The translations under genes and the position numbers were made by a program. The notes below the pieces were generated by a model. The model ran no database searches. It saw only the letters and a list, made by a program, of their open reading frames with translations, and was not told the origin of the DNA. This document shows positions 21,901-33,144 of a DNA stretch of 64,000 bases, in pieces. The number at the start of each line of letters is the position of its first letter. Position 1 is the first letter of the stretch. Source of the stretch: Diplonema papillatum (lineage: Eukaryota; Euglenozoa; Diplonemea; Diplonemida; Diplonemidae); contig JAPJBO010000142.1 of NCBI GenBank assembly GCA_030068145.1, forward strand, positions 248,001-312,000, read 5' to 3'.

Positions 21901-24900
21901 CAAAAAGAACAAGAATCATCCCGCCAGCTTTTAATGTAGGCTTTGCACTGCGGCAAAACATGCGTCGAGCTCGAGGACGGTACTCGGTACCGGTATCTTT
22001 GCATACCTGCAACACGTCGCAACACAGGATAAGAATGCCGACATATTGAACGCACTGCGTGAAGTCGAAGCCGCACGCGATAAGATTGAGCAGGAGAATC
22101 AGCAGCTTCAAGAAGAGGTATGTCCACTTGACTTGGAGTTACCGTGGCAGGCTGCGCGCGCGATGCGTTACCTGTCTTGGCTCCCAGCCGCTTCTAGATA
22201 GCATGCGCAGGAAGGACACGCAAATATTCGTGGAGTCTCCCGCCCGAAATATGTTACGAGGACACTGTCCGCGACAGAGGACGTCTGTTGTATGTTGAGA
22301 CACATGCTTTATGGGGTCTTGCTCGCAAGTACAACGCACAACGCACAACAGGCAAAGGACGTGCAGAATCAGTTGGACAACGCGAACCTGGTGAAAAAGT
22401 GCGGTTCGGAGCGTGTCGAGCAGATGAAGCGTGAGACCGACGAGATGAAAAGTGCTAACGAACAGCTGCGGAGAGAGCTCGAGGCACAGATGAAGGAAAT
22501 CGCTTTCCTCTGTGACACGCTGACAGAGACCAGTGCCCAGTACGAGGACTGTGCCCAGCGTCTTGAGCAGACCGACTCTGAGAGGAACAAGTTGTTGGCC
22601 GAAAAGCACCGCGATCTCGAGCGTATCGAAGAGCTCTCCGGCAAGCTAACGCAGGTGCGCCTCCAAAACGACAAAGAAGCGCAAGACGAACGCAAGCAGC
22701 TGCAGGCAGAACGCGAGATGGACGCTCTAATGCTTGCAGAGAGGATGAAGGAGCTGCAAGATTGTAAAGTGGAAATTATCGAAGTCAAAGCGAAGGCGAC
22801 GAAGGCAATCAACGTGTTAAAATCGTCGCTGCAAAACGCGCTCCTTCAGATGAAGACACTCGGCGATGAATTCGAAGAAGAACGAGCCGACATGCAGACG
22901 CGTATCTTCGAGTTGGAAAAGAACAGCAACGAGTTTTCGGCCGAGAACGAGTCCTTGAAGCATCAGATCGCAGCTCAGAACAAGCGAGACGGAGCTGACA
23001 AGCTGGCAGAGCGCGTGCAAGCGCTGTCGAATGGTCTGCAGGAAACGAAGGAGAAGTTCGCTGAGCAGACGCAGGCGTACGAAAAGGTGAAAGCAGAGCT
23101 TCGGTCTGCCCGCAAGCAGTTGGCGGAGAACGCTGATTTCAAGCAGTTGTTCGAAGAAGCCAACGATGCAATGGAGAGGCTCACTGTGCAAGGCGCAAAA
23201 CTGGCGGCAGACAACAAGGAACTGCGTTCGAAACTCGACAATTGGAGTGCGAACGCTGTCGCGGATCAGCAGAAAGAAGCCGACGAGGTCGCTTTGGCAT
23301 TAAGGGATCAGATCGAGTCGTTACAATGTGAGCTTAAACGTGAAAAAGACTTGCGCTTCCGCCTTCGCGAACAGAACGAGCGGATGCGGCATGAGCAGGA
23401 TCAGTACGAAGAGGAGATGAACGGCCTCGTTTCGGACCTGACGAAGCAACTTGAAAAGGCTGGTGCAGCTCGCAGAGCGAACATTCGCAGCCTTGTCACG
23501 CATCTTCCGCAAAACCGCGCAAGTCTCAATAACACCGGTTCCACCGCGACACACACCCCGAGAGGAGGCAACGCTGCAGATGATGGAGCTCACCCAGTCA
23601 TCCTCGACCGTCATTCCATGCCCGACTCTGTGCACGAAGCTGGTTCGGAAGGAGCACATGGCATGTCAATGCACCAAGACGGACAGTTTGCCGGCGCATC
23701 TATCAGCTACCTGCACGATCTTGAAAATGAACCGATCAACGTGCAGGAAGGCACTTTCTTCGCGTTAGAGAATCGTATCTCGACTCTGCAGGCCGACCTT
23801 GAGCAGCGCAATAGGGATGTCGACGACCTTGCGCAAGAGCTACAGTTGCAACGCCAAGAGTCGAATGGTGTCATGGACGACGTCGCAGGCAACCTGAACA
23901 AGCTTAAAGCAGAGAACGAAGAGCTGATCCGCACTATGCGTCGCGTTGAGACCTTGGCCATGACGTACGGACCAACGCCTGAGCAGCACCAGCAATTCTT
24001 GCAGCAACAGCATCAGCATAAAGATCGTTTGCCATCCGTGTCGAACACACACGGCGAACCCCCGCAAGGTGCGCTTTTTCTGCTTCTTGCCTAAGTTTGC
24101 ATCGTCTTACACCAACAGTCTCTTGCATTTCGCGCACTTCGACACGAGAGCGAGTCCGTTTCTTTTATGCCGAGCACTTGTTGTAAGACAAAACGCTTCA
24201 ACAGATGACACCCCCGGAGCCAAGGGCGAAGCCGGCGGTGGGCAGAGCGTCGCGAAGGCACGACAGGCTCTGCAAGATAGCACGTTGGCGGCTGTTAGAA
24301 CCACACTGGAATGGATGCAAGGAAAGGTCGACTTATCGCATCTGAGTTCGCGAGAAGAGTTTGGAGCCTCGTCAGCAGAGTTCGAACAAGTCCGAATGGA
24401 CTTCACGGAGAGGCTCAGGCGCGCCGAAGAACGCCGTGTTGAGGCACTTGACGAGGTCAACACGCTAAGAGGAGAAAACGACAAGTTCCGCGACGACTGC
24501 AGCGCACTGCGAGCCGAAAACCTGGCCTTGGCAGAGCTGTCACGTAGCGCGGACGGCTACAAAAAGGTTTTTTTTTTGTTCTCTTCCTTCATCACTGCTC
24601 ATGGGCCCGGGTCACTTTGTCTCACAGCAAGATGGCCCCCACTCCAGCTTGTCTTTCTCTCTCGCATGGTCCGTGCATGCTACTCGAGCTTTTCGTCTTT
24701 TTAGCGCGCTCTCTTATTGGCGGTAGCGAGTGGCCCTCGTATTATTCACACCCCATCACAGGCAAGTGACCGGTTGCAGAATGAGCTCCGTATGATGATG
24801 GACGAACGTGATAAATTGCATCAAGAACTTCAAGAGGCAAAGAAGGAGCAGTCTAGCGAGGTATCCAGTCTGATCGAGGCGAACGAGCTGGCCACGGTTG

Positions 24901-26647
24901 CACTGGAGAAGATGCAACGAGAAGTTGCCAATGCGAACGCGGAGACAGAACGTCTCGCTTCGCAGAAAGGGACCACAGATGCCGTCATCGACGGGCTCAA
25001 CAAGACGCTGGCAGAGGTGCGCAAATCGTTAACGGCTTCTGAACAAAGTGTCGCAGACGCACGAAGAGAGCGCGAAGAGGCTAATCGTGGACGTGACAGG
25101 GCTCTCAAGGAACGATCTGACGCAACGAGCGTCTTGGATGAGGTGTGGCTTGCTTGATCTTTGTGGCAACAAAATTGCTTCTCGGAGTCCTTCACGATTC
25201 GCTGCAAGCCTCGTTCAACGTGTCGCAAATGAAATATTAATGAACACCACACAGGTCCGAAACGAGTTAGTCCAGACCAAGGCTGACTTCGCCCGCTTAC
25301 AAGCCGTGTGTCAGGTGTGTATTCAGCACATCTTGCAGCCCTCCAGCCGGTAAACATGAACGGTCACCAACCTGAGACCGGACAAGCATGCAGCGAGACC
25401 AAATGATCAATAAGTTGGGAGCTACCCTTCTTGTCTGCAGCGCCTCCCGCATGGAAGGCCGAATCGAGGACAGAGGTTCAAGAAGTTGCAACAACGGCAG
25501 TTGATTCCAAAGGGTCAGTTTTCTGTAGCTATTACGTGCAGATCAAAGTTGACGAATATTAACGGAACCAACGTGACACAGGATCTTGACGGTCTGAATG
25601 CTCTTATCGACGAGACGCAAGACGAGTTGGTTCAGACTAAAGAACAACTCGAGGCCACTCGAGGCGAGCTGCAAAGGTGTGTTTTACGCGCATAGTTGAG
25701 CTTCTCAACAGTAACAGAAAGACGAGCAAAAAGGATGATGCAGTGAAATCTCTCCCCCGCACACCTCCACGACACAACATGCACACAGACTGCGCGCGAC
25801 TCGGGACGCAGACATTGTGAAGGTGGCCGACGAAGAAAGGAATAAGGTGGATGAAACTGTCCGGCAGTTGATGAAGGAGAAGGAAGAAGTGGTTCGAGAA
25901 GTCGACAAGAGCATCCGTCAGAAGGAAGATGCAGAACGGCAGGCTCTGCATGATCGTGAAAGGCACAGGATTGAGATCAGGCAGGCGGAACAAGAGCGCA
26001 TGTCGCTTGCATCAGAAGCGGAACACCAACAGCAGCTGTCGAACGACAGGCTGCGTGAGATCGACGATCTCCGACATCAGCTCTTAATTGCACAATCCAA
26101 TGCAGTCGTGGTGGGTGATCAACCGCAAACGCCAGACCAACAGCACCATCACCAGGCAATAAACGACGAAGTTCAAAGGGAGTTGTCGCGCCTCCGAGCC
26201 GAAGCGGACAGGCGCAGAACAGAAATGGACCGACTCGCTGCTGAAAACAGCGCGCTACGCTCAGACCTTGCCGTTGCTTCCTCGCGAGCGCAGACAGCAG
26301 CTGTGGACGACACAGTGCTGCACGGACAACTCGCATCCAACGCTGGTGACCTACACAGCCTTGCTTCTCAAATAAGCCGCCAGAGAGATGAGATCGAGAA
26401 GCTGCGACGCGAGCTCTCCGACAAGTCGGCGGCGCTTGATGAGGCAAGGCTTGCGCTGGATGACGCGATGTCGTCAATGAACCAGCAGCTGACCCGCTGT
26501 CAAAAGTTGCAGGCTGAGAACTCCAATCTGCAGGACGAATTAGTGTCAACGAAGAAGGAGCTGGAGGAAGGACGTGACCTCATGCTGTCACTCGTGGGTC
26601 CGTCTGCCTTCGAGCCGCCGCACGCGCCATCGAGCCAATCTCCCTGA
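18993..26647 (+). CDS. Large coiled-coil protein of unknown function (about 1945 residues)
   Basis: Ten exons join in one frame: 18993-19909, 20092-21019, 21361-21789, 22028-22117, 22352-24068, 24205-24566, 24762-25142, 25255-25314, 25582-25676 and 25789-26647. Almost the whole chain is heptad-like, rich in Glu, Gln, Lys, Arg and Leu, with stretches such as LERSDQQLLDEREKG, KLTQVRLQNDKEAQDER and DLDGLNALIDETQDELVQTK. Less helical Ser/Thr/Gly segments occur at about exon 2 (a TSTTGTGTDYSYGSDSS stretch) and in exon 5 (near 23500-23700). No motor, kinase or other globular domain is seen. Proteins of this build are often cytoskeletal, centrosomal or tethering factors, but nothing here chooses among them. 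ATG 18993 is the first in frame; ATG 19029 is an alternative. Very short exons (60, 90 and 95 nt) make the 3' half the least certain part. Confidence 0.75.
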
Positions 26648-27959
26648 GCATCTGGCTTAGGTGCTTACAAGGAAGCAGCTTTGAACGGAGCAAGCAACTA
26701 CCACTGCAATGCGACATCCTCATTGGACGGTATTGCGAGACGCCCACGAAGTTCAGAAGTCCGCCGGTCGAATCCAATCAAATACTTAGAGCTAGAGACC
26801 GACGCAAACCCACTTCGTCAATAGTTGTCCGACTGACCTGTTTCCGTTGTTCCACCTGAAGCCTTGCCTCAGCAGTCTTTCTCTTGTTGTCAAACTCATA
26901 ACCGAAGGTGATTGTACAGTTTTCGGATTGTTAGGCATTAGACCCATCTTTGCCGTACTATTTCTGTAATATGAACGTAGGTTGCTTCAGGCCGTGCCTG
27001 TTTGGACCGCGCAGGCTACATCGCCAGTCCAAATAATCGCGGCTGCTGTGCAACTTGGTTGCTGAGATCATGTCCAGTGGGTATGCTCATTCAGCTTTCC
27101 ACAATGATTTGAGCTCCTTTTCAAAACGTGTACCAAAAGTTACTCTTTCCCTCCCCAATTGTGTTTGCCATACATTGTCAGCGTTCAGTCGTTTCGTTTA
27201 GAGACAGTTAGGTCAAAGGAACCAAAAATAAAGGTGCCCCTTCTCTCTCTTTTTTTCCCGGGAGAACACTGATCGAGAAAGCAGCACCACCAATGAACAA
27301 CCGGCAAGTCCGACCAAGTTCGTGGATTGTTTTGTTCGTTATCTGCTTCAATAGGAGGAGGATTGGGGGATTGGGCCGAAGGGTTCCGCCCCCTTTCGGG
27401 GCCGGAAAACGGAGACTGCATGGCAGTGGTCCCTGCTGTCGCAGGTTGTTCCCACATACCCATCGTCAGCAGCTTGCTCTCAACGGTGCGCGTTTCCGAA
27501 TGTGACCATGTTGCACCACCGAGCCAGCGCTTGACCGGATCAGGCTTCTTTCCAATCAAGCCGGCCGCATGTGCAGACGGCAAGCAGCTAAATAGCCTCG
27601 AACCTGCCAATTGTAGCCGGTCTCCCAGCGTTACGCTGATGCGGTGCCTACAAAAGAGTTGGCCACATTGCGCCGGCAAGGCTCGTGCTACGGGCCTGGC
27701 GCCAGTACCATTCGATCTGCCCCACGTCCCTCGTGCGAGGTGTCGGTGCGTGACGTGCCGGCGACAGCAAATAGCAGCACGCGGAAAGGCACTGCAAGAT
27801 GCTGCTCTCAGCACCAACGCACACCGCTCGGCTTCCTTCTTCGAGTTCCTTGCGACGAGCGTCTCCCGCCGCAGGTTCTTGCCCAGTCGACATCCAGTCG
27901 GTACACGAAGCTTCGTCAAAGAGGGGTGTCCTTGCGTGAGCCAACTTCCCGCCATCGGC
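26648..27959. other. Spacer upstream of the ABC transporter
   Basis: No independent gene is supported. The frame of the ABC transporter is open from 27327, so earlier starts (ATG 27420 or 27639) are possible and would add 107-180 residues of unremarkable sequence. The opposite-strand ORF 27185-28051 is a shadow. Confidence 0.5.
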
Positions 27960-30449
27960 ATGAAAAGTCGGCATTTTTCAAGTTCCAGCTTGAGCGCGCA
28001 CCCGCCGACCACAACAAGACGAGCCGCCTTCGTGTCGCCCAACTCGACCACCCAGTGCCTTCGACTGTTCGGAGCTCGACACCCTTCTGACCAGCTGGCG
28101 GGACCCGCGTTTGTCCAACCGAAGAGGCCGCAGCAAGAGCCGGCGGACGCTTCGACAAACGACGTCGCAGAACCAGCCGTTTGTTGCGCAGAGGTAGTTG
28201 GGAAGGATCAGTTGTCCGCAGCATTCGGCGGGGATTCAGGCCGCGACGCCAGTGATCAAAAAACCAACGTTTCCACCAACAACAATGAGAAGGACTTTGT
28301 GTCAACGCACGGCCCCGAATCGATGTACGGCAGGACACGGCGCGTCACGTGGGCACCCATAGTTGCTGACTTGTGTAAAGAGCTCTTCACCGACGCAGCA
28401 GCTGTGCTCAGGGTGTCAACGGCACTGCTGATGATGATCGGATCGAAGCGAGCGGATGTCCAATCAGCTGTGTGCCTCAAGCGTGCCGTCGACGCGTTGG
28501 CAAAGACAGAGCCGTCGTCTGCGTACTGCGCCTTTTCGGGCAGACTGCTTCAATTTGCGGCACTAAAGCTCATGGGCACAGCCCTCCAAGAAGGCAAAGA
28601 CGCCGTGTTCGCGCCGCTGCTGCACCGCGTGAAGCAGGCGACTGCACTGCGAGCAGTAAAAAAGCTGCAAAATCTAGACTACGAGTTCATGACCACCCGT
28701 AGGCACGGGAGTTTGGCTCGTGTTGTCCACCGCGGTGAACGCGCAATGGATCGTGTTCCCAGCATACTCATCTTCCAGTTCTTGCCCACGGCAGCAGAGC
28801 TCGTCATGGTTTCTCGTGCTTTAGGTTCGATCGGCCCGTCCTTCGCCCTGTCCAATGTGGCGATGGCACTGACGTACGCAGCGTGGTCATACCCACTTAC
28901 GAACCTGCGGCTTTCCTACCGCAAAGTCATGAACCACAGCGAGGACTTGATGGCCGTCCGCTTGTCTGACACGTTGGCAAACCATGAGCTTATCAGGCTC
29001 GAGAACGGCGCCGCGAGGGAAGTGGCTGATTATGAGAAAGTGCAAAAAACATACGCCGACGCGGCGCTGAAACAGCAACGGTCCCTTGCCATCCTCCGTC
29101 TTGGCCAGCGCGCCATTTTCACTGGCACGCTCGCCGCAATGTTAGCAACAACAGGCAGCCGCGTTTCCCTAGGTATGCTGATGTTTTTGACCGTTTTTTG
29201 CTGTTGCGGCAATGCTGTCGTGTATGTCGTTACGTAAAGGAACAAAGCTTCTGGACTATCTTATTCGCTTAAAAAGGAAGCGGGGGTGTCCCGACAGCAC
29301 CAATGGGGTTGGCTCGACCGGAGCAGCGCTGGTCACCGTGTCCAGATGGTGCAGGCTACTGCTTGACTGAGCCGAGCCGATCCTCGGAGATTTAAAACAC
29401 CAGGCACGGGAGAACGAGTGAAGTTGTGCGAGACCTTGCCAGAAGGAACCGACTTGGGCTAGTTTGACACAAGCTGTCAACAGGAGAAGCATATACCCAC
29501 AGGGACCCACACCGTTGGGGACGTCGTGCTCCTGAAGACGCTGATGCTACAACTATCTAGACCGATGGAGCTTCTTGGGGCTCACTACCGTGAACTTGCT
29601 GCCGGTTTGACTGACCTGCAGCAGCTGTTCTTTCTGATCAAGTCTGTCCCGCAACGCGTTGTTGATCACAGAGCAGCGGCACCTCTGCCGACACAACGGC
29701 CCACAACCGATGCGTTTCGCCTGACGAATGTTAGCTACGCGTACCCTCGCAATACTTCTCCAGCAGTGCGGAACGTATCCATCTCTGGCAGTCCCGGTAC
29801 TGTCACTGCCATCGTCGGCCCGTCCGGTTGTGGAAAAAGCACTGTGGCACGCCTCATCAGCAGGCAGCTCCCCGCTGCAAGTGGCAGCATCCACGTGTTT
29901 GGGAGAAACGTGTCTCACACAACGCTGGCTAGTCTGCGCCAAGCAATGTCTGTGGTCCCGCAAGACCCTCAAACTGTCCGCGGCAGCATTCTCCGCAATA
30001 TTGAGTACCTGCCCCCGGGGTTCAAGGACAGACGACAGCTTTGCAGCGTGCAGACATCCCTCCAGAAAGCTTCTCTTCTCCCCGTTATCCGCGAGAAACA
30101 GCGTGGGCTCGAGACGCCAGCGCATGAGTTGTCCGGCGGCGAAAGGCAGCGCGTGGCGCTCGCTCGGTCTTTTTTGAAAGATGCACCCATCGTTGTGCTG
30201 GACGAGCCAACCTCTGCTCTGGACGAAGCCACCGCGCATCGTGTTTTGTCGTCCCTCACGATGCCTCGACACCCGGACAAAGCGATAGTCCTTGTTGGCC
30301 ACCGCGTACCGAAGCCCGAATTCGTTGACATGATATACGTCATGGACAAAGGATCTGTGGTAGATGTCGGTCCTCATGACCAGCTCATGAAGCGATGCTC
30401 CCTTTACCGCTCCCTGCAAGGGTTGTCAATGAAGGATTGCAATTGTTGA
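27960..30449 (+). CDS. Mitochondrial ATM1/ABCB7-type ABC half-transporter
   Basis: This family exports a glutathione- or sulfur-containing compound from mitochondria for cytosolic iron-sulfur assembly. Two exons, 27960-29172 and 29503-30449, join within SLGTHTVGDVVLL and give 719 residues, the usual size for the family. The N-terminus from ATG 27960 (MKSRHFSSSSLSAHPPTTTR) is Ser/Arg/Thr-rich like a mitochondrial presequence. The membrane half follows the ATM1 pattern: LLMMIGSKRADVQ, RHGSLARVVHRGERAMDRV, SDTLANHELIRLENGA and LRLGQRAIF. The ATPase half is intact: Walker A GPSGCGKST (510-518), Q-loop VVPQD, signature ELSGGERQR (about 613-621), Walker B PIVVLDEPTSALD (about 633-645) and the H-loop VGHR (669). 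The family call is strong; mitochondrial location is inferred from the family and presequence. Confidence 0.9.
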
Positions 30450-30856
30450 GCGCAAATATATTTCCGATCAGCGCTTACATTCCTTGGACAATCTCCTTCT
30501 TTTCTAGCATTCCAGCGAGCCCGCGCTCAATCGGAGCATCAGCTCATTCCTTCGTCCGTTTCAACGCGTTTCCTTGGTAGAGGCGGTCGCACCCGATTGA
30601 AATGAACGTGCTTCGATCGGTGTGTTTCGATCGGTGGCACCGAAAGCTACGTACGTTGTTGAATGGCAGAGACACTAGTTTCACTTTTTTGAGGCATTCC
30701 TGAGGGAATGCTCGGAGAAGGTTTCTCCCTTGACTGTAATAAGCGAGTAACTGTCATACGCGAGTAACTTGTTTCTCGGCATGCGGAAACAGCATTGCGT
30801 TTTTGCCGAACCGATTCCAAGGTAGTAGCCAGCGCTACACGAAGAGAATCTAGAAA
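30450..30856. other. Spacer between ABC transporter and PPCS genes
   Basis: About 400 bp with no ORF of note and no repeat recognised. The AG at 30823-30824 (TTCCAAGGTAG region) or nearby could serve the next gene if messages are trans-spliced, but there is no direct sign. Confidence 0.4.
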
Positions 30857-32115
30857 ATGCCGACCAATGAGGAGTGCGACCAATTTTTTGAAGCCGAGAA
30901 GCACCTCGTAAAGGTGGACGAAGCGGCTGTGTCGACAGCTGTAGGCAACGCGGTGAAAAGTGGTCGCCGGATTGCGGTTGTGACGAGCGGAGGTACACAA
31001 GTACCCCTCGAAAAGAACGAAGTGCGTTGCATGTCAAATTTCTCGACCGGAAACCGCGGAGCCACGAGCGCGGAACACTTCCTCCGCCAGGACTACGACG
31101 TCATCTTCGTCACGAAAACCGGCAGTATCCAGCCCTTCACGCGGCAGTTCGACAAGCTGTCGCCGCAGTACCTGTTCGAGCACATCTCGCTCACGCCGAA
31201 TGGCCCCGCCTTTGATGCCGAGTCGTCCGACGTCGTCAGGGAACAGGTCGAAGCGCATCAAAAGTACCAGAGCCGCCTTCACGTCGTCCGCTTCACAAAC
31301 CTCGTGCAATACCTTTACTTGCTCAAGGTAATTGGAAGCGCTCTCAGCGACAAGCTGGGCGGCAGTCAGTGTTCAAATGTGGTGTTCTACCTCGGGGCGG
31401 CCGTCAGTGACTACTACGTGCCGTGGATCCGCATGGCCGAGCACAAAATCCAAAGTCGTACGAACGAAGAAGAGATGACTATTGCCTTCTCGAAGACTCC
31501 GAAGATGCTCGGACAGATTAACAGTCATTGGTGCAAGGGCTGTTTGATGGGTATGCAAACTGACTGGTAGTAGCAGTATAGAACATGTCTCGAAGGAAAC
31601 AGAGTAGACGAACCCATCCAGCAGTGTTGGTGAAGCAGATATGGCTAGCAACCCGTGTTTCAATTGCATTTGATGGACGGCCTACACTATCTTCGCTGCA
31701 CTCTAAGTCGTCTGTTTCTCTCTCTCTTTTACATCACTTACACCCACAGCGAGCTTCAAACTCGAGACAGATGCTAATATTCTTGAAGAGAAAGCGCGAC
31801 AATCGATGAAGCTCTATTCAGGACAGCTGTGCATAGCTAACCTGTTGCAGACGTACAAGAAGGAATGCTGGATCTACAATGGCTCGGGAGACGCACCACA
31901 CTATCTCCAGGCCGAAGAAGGCCACGACGTCGAGGTCTGTGTGTTTGTTTTTGCTGGCTTGAACACCGCTATTTTGTTCTATGATTCACGAACAGACAGT
32001 TTTGTAAACATTTGCTTAACCCCTGTGGAAACCTGAATTCACTCTCACACAGGAAGCGATTGTTGACTGCATTGCGGCAAGACATTCGGCATGGATCGCA
32101 AACCACTCTGCGTAG
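30857..32115 (+). CDS. Phosphopantothenoylcysteine synthetase (PPCS, CoA synthesis)
   Basis: PPCS joins 4'-phosphopantothenate to cysteine, the second step from pantothenate to CoA, in the cytosol. Three exons, 30857-31550, 31750-31934 and 32053-32115, join in frame to 313 residues, the size of the human enzyme. Visible family features: VVTSGGTQVPLEKNEVRCM at about 40-58, the SNFSTGNRGATSAEHF nucleotide-site stretch, YLGAAVSDYYVPW at about 179-191, SKTPKMLG, and across the first splice ASFKLETDANILEEKA. The C-terminus ends with EAIVDCIAARHSAWI, also typical. This is the monofunctional eukaryotic type, not the bacterial fusion with the decarboxylase. Exon phases fit exactly. The start ATG is the first in frame and needs no unusual context. 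Confidence 0.93.
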
Positions 32116-33144
32116 ATGCCCGACTGGTATCGGCATGCAGCTTTCTTCGAGTTCTCAAGCAAGTTGCGACGTACAAGTAATTTGGTGACTTGCCCATTGC
32201 ACCAAGTGCTTAGTTTACGGTGTCGCACTTACACGGGCGAGACCCGCACACCACCTTTTCTCGCGCGCACCTGCCGCCGCGCTTCGACCTATCCCGCGCC
32301 CTCTTGCACCCATACACCGAATCCTTTTCTCTCTCATCGTTTACGAATGTGTGATGGTTGGGCTACAAGAGGGGTTGTGAAGAAACCCTTGAAGCCTGCT
32401 TGCAGTGCGGGCTGCCAGCACATACTAGACATGTCACACCGAAGTAGGTGCATTGGAATAGGGTGTATTTATACAACGAAGCAAACCCCGCCTGACATCC
32501 AACGGTAACCCTTACTTAGTGTAATCTAACAGGTTAGGGTTCTCGCTGTCGACTCTACCCCAGGGGGGCGGGTGGGGATACCTTCCGGCACGCGAGCTAA
32601 GGGCGACACACTGTCTCGTTACGACGGGTCATGTCAAGCGCATTGGTTGTGCTCTGCTCGTATGGAGAAGCGTACGAAGGTGGCGGCGGACCTGCTGAGG
32701 TGTGTCTTCCTTGAGCACGTTGCTTTGCACACTCATTCAGCAAACCTGCCAAACCAAGTTTCACAGAGTCCATCTGGGAAGGGGCATGTCCCAGCCGAGG
32801 TTTCGAGCCAAATCCCACCATACCGATTCCTGGTCAAAATGAACACAAAGGGCGAGCTTTTCGAAATTGGGGACAAAGCTATCGTCTAGTGAGCCTTGGT
32901 GTCTCCAGCCCCGGTCCAGATAAAACGAGCCTCAAGTGGCAAAACAAACCAAGGCCTCGCTTCGGACTAACGCACTCCCTGACCTTTCTCAAGGATATCT
33001 GCCGCAGTTCAAATTCTAGTTGCGACACGTCATTGTAGCTTGTTGGCATGCAATATCTAGTGTACTGACCGCAGGAGGAAATGTGAAGCATCTCCGCAAC
33101 TCGTGGATAGGCTCTAATCAACACCTAATCAACACCACACACAG
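32116..33144. other. Spacer that should contain the 5' exon(s) of the metacaspase-like gene
   Basis: I looked for the missing N-terminal part of the metacaspase fold (a strand with a G-I-N-Y type motif, then a C-N-D type motif) in all frames and did not find it. An ORF at 32572-32889 has no family likeness. An 11-bp tandem pair (TAATCAACACC) precedes the acceptor at 33144. Confidence 0.45.
33055..33073 (+). repeat. 19-bp direct repeat, left copy, flanking the metacaspase-like gene
   Basis: ATCTAGTGTACTGACCGCA. It matches 35685-35703 except for one base (C versus T). The two copies bracket the recognised part of the gene, about 2.6 kb apart. Confidence 0.6.

Noticed and set aside
25441-25510. 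An extra exon of the coiled-coil gene
   Set aside because: A CAG acceptor is present, but no reading phase fits the neighbouring exons; joining 25314 directly to 25582 keeps the frame and the coil.
27185-28051. 288-residue - strand ORF as a gene
   Set aside because: It lies opposite the upstream open frame of the ABC transporter and has no domain.
32572-32889. 5' exon of the metacaspase-like gene
   Set aside because: Its product lacks the expected N-terminal metacaspase motifs and its donor phase does not fit the exon at 33145.
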